Assembly (NCBI GenBank): GCA_902825875.1
Contig: CADECP010000012.1
Location: 76,514 to 140,513, forward strand
Source: an uncultured Acidobacteriota bacterium
GTDB lineage: Bacteria > Acidobacteriota > Blastocatellia > RBC074
Reading direction: 5' to 3'
DNA: 64,000 nucleotides
Shown here: one piece after another, positions 63,464-64,000 of the stretch
Layout of the letters: every line of letters starts with the position of its first letter
How positions within the stretch are numbered: the stretch's first letter is position 1
Translations under genes and position numbers: made by a program
Notes under the pieces: generated by a model
Seen by the model: the letters and a program-made list of their open reading frames with translations, nothing else
The model's database searches: none
Told to the model about the DNA's origin: nothing

Positions 63464-64000
63464 CAGCGTCACTATCGGCGTGCGCGCCATGGCCGTTGGT
63501 CGTGAACGGCAGCGAGAGTCGCACGACCAGTCCGCCCGCTTCGGCGTTCGCCAACTCGAATTGAAAGTCTTCGCCGTAAAACTGCCGCAAGCGCGCGCGT
63601 GTGTTCGCCAGCCCGACGCCGTGATGGACGCCGTGATGGCTGTTGGATGAGCCGTCGCCGTTTGCCTGCAAGCCGCGGCCATTGTCTTCGATTGAAATTT
63701 CGAGGCGGCCATCACCTCGCGCAGCTTTGACGCGAATGTGTCCAGGCGCGGCACGCGGCGCAAGCCCGTGGCGGATGGCGTTCTCGACCAGGGGTTGCAG
63801 AATCAGGTTCGGCACTTGCGCTTCCAGCGCATCCGGCTCGACTTCGATGGCCGTGGTCAACCGGCGACCGAAACGCACGCGCTCGATGTCCAGGTAACAG
63901 CGCAGGAATTCGATTTCGCGCTGCAGCGTCACGGTTTGCGCGCCCGCGCCCTCCAACGTCAGGCGTAGAAAATCGCCCAGCCGCGCCGTCATCTGTTGCG
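63456..64000 (-). CDS. LytS/YehU-type sensor histidine kinase, C-terminal part
   Basis: The last 180 residues of a kinase whose N-terminus lies beyond the window end. It begins near QQMTARLGDFLRLTL, right after the phosphoacceptor H region of this family, then LQREIEFLRCYLDIERVRFG, the N box PNLILQPLVENAIRHGL, then SIEDNGRGL and VGLANTRARLRQFYG, the nucleotide-binding G boxes. A short Asn/Ser/His-rich insert (SSNSHHGVHHG) sits between the two G boxes. It pairs with the LytTR regulator downstream. Sensed signal unknown. Confidence 0.92.
   Translation of the reverse strand, partial: QQMTARLGDFLRLTLEGAGAQTVTLQREIEFLRCYLDIERVRFGRRLTTAIEVEPDALEAQVPNLILQPLVENAIRHGLAPRAAPGHIRVKAARGDGRLEISIEDNGRGLQANGDGSSNSHHGVHHGVGLANTRARLRQFYGEDFQFELANAEAGGLVVRLSLPFTTNGHGAHADSDADE

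Overview
The window looks like a chromosomal segment of an Acidobacteriota bacterium, most likely class Blastocatellia. This is an inference from several features: an Oar-like TonB-dependent receptor with an N-terminal carboxypeptidase-regulatory-like domain (59004-61748), an exported protein ending in the TIGR03437 domain typical of Solibacter relatives (10700-12886), moderately high GC, and many short GC-rich intergenic repeats. No rRNA, tRNA, CRISPR array or IS transposase was seen.

Region 1 (about 120-35840, all minus strand) is a surface-polysaccharide locus of 29 genes, transcribed from high to low coordinates, often with ATGA or GTGA stop/start overlaps. It holds GT4, GT2, GT39-like and GT87-like glycosyltransferases, a Wzx-type flippase, a UbiA-family decaprenyl-phosphate phosphoribosyltransferase, two related UDP-galactopyranose-mutase-like flavoproteins, CDP-sugar genes (cytidylyltransferase, 4,6-dehydratase, C-methyltransferase), a B12-binding radical SAM protein, a SPASM radical SAM protein, a polysaccharide deacetylase and an exported glycosidase-like protein. 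A sub-block (25674-29868) combines a nucleotidyltransferase, a HAD phosphatase, a GT2 enzyme and a rare-looking fusion of a CofD/YvcK-like domain to a degenerate GT2 domain.

Region 2 (35841-40677) starts with 1.2 kb of repeat-rich non-coding DNA, followed by an NDP-sugar epimerase, a pentaheme-type cytochrome c, a DksA/TraR zinc-finger protein, a macro-domain protein and a small membrane protein.

Region 3 (40688-52858, minus strand) carries branched-chain amino acid synthesis: leuA, leuC, leuD and leuB, then ilvB, ilvN, ilvC and cimA. Other genes are interleaved: a eukaryote-like cyclophilin, a DUF4258/YgiT-like pair, a DUF433/DUF5615 pair whose toxin gene is frameshifted, and a retropepsin-like aspartic protease. 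Between leuB and ilvB lies a classical-looking transcription attenuator. It consists of a 53-codon leader ORF very rich in Val/Ile codons, a 9-bp antiterminator pairing that starts inside the leader ORF, and a strong rho-independent terminator. This is the most notable signal in the window.

Region 4 (53042-57622) has a hypothetical gene and a LysR regulator on the plus strand, then a UDP-xylose module (UDP-glucose dehydrogenase and UDP-glucuronate decarboxylase) on the minus strand. Region 5 (57841-64000, minus) has an exported protein, the TonB-dependent receptor, a PIN-domain toxin with its antitoxin, and a LytTR response regulator with a LytS-like histidine kinase that runs off the window end.
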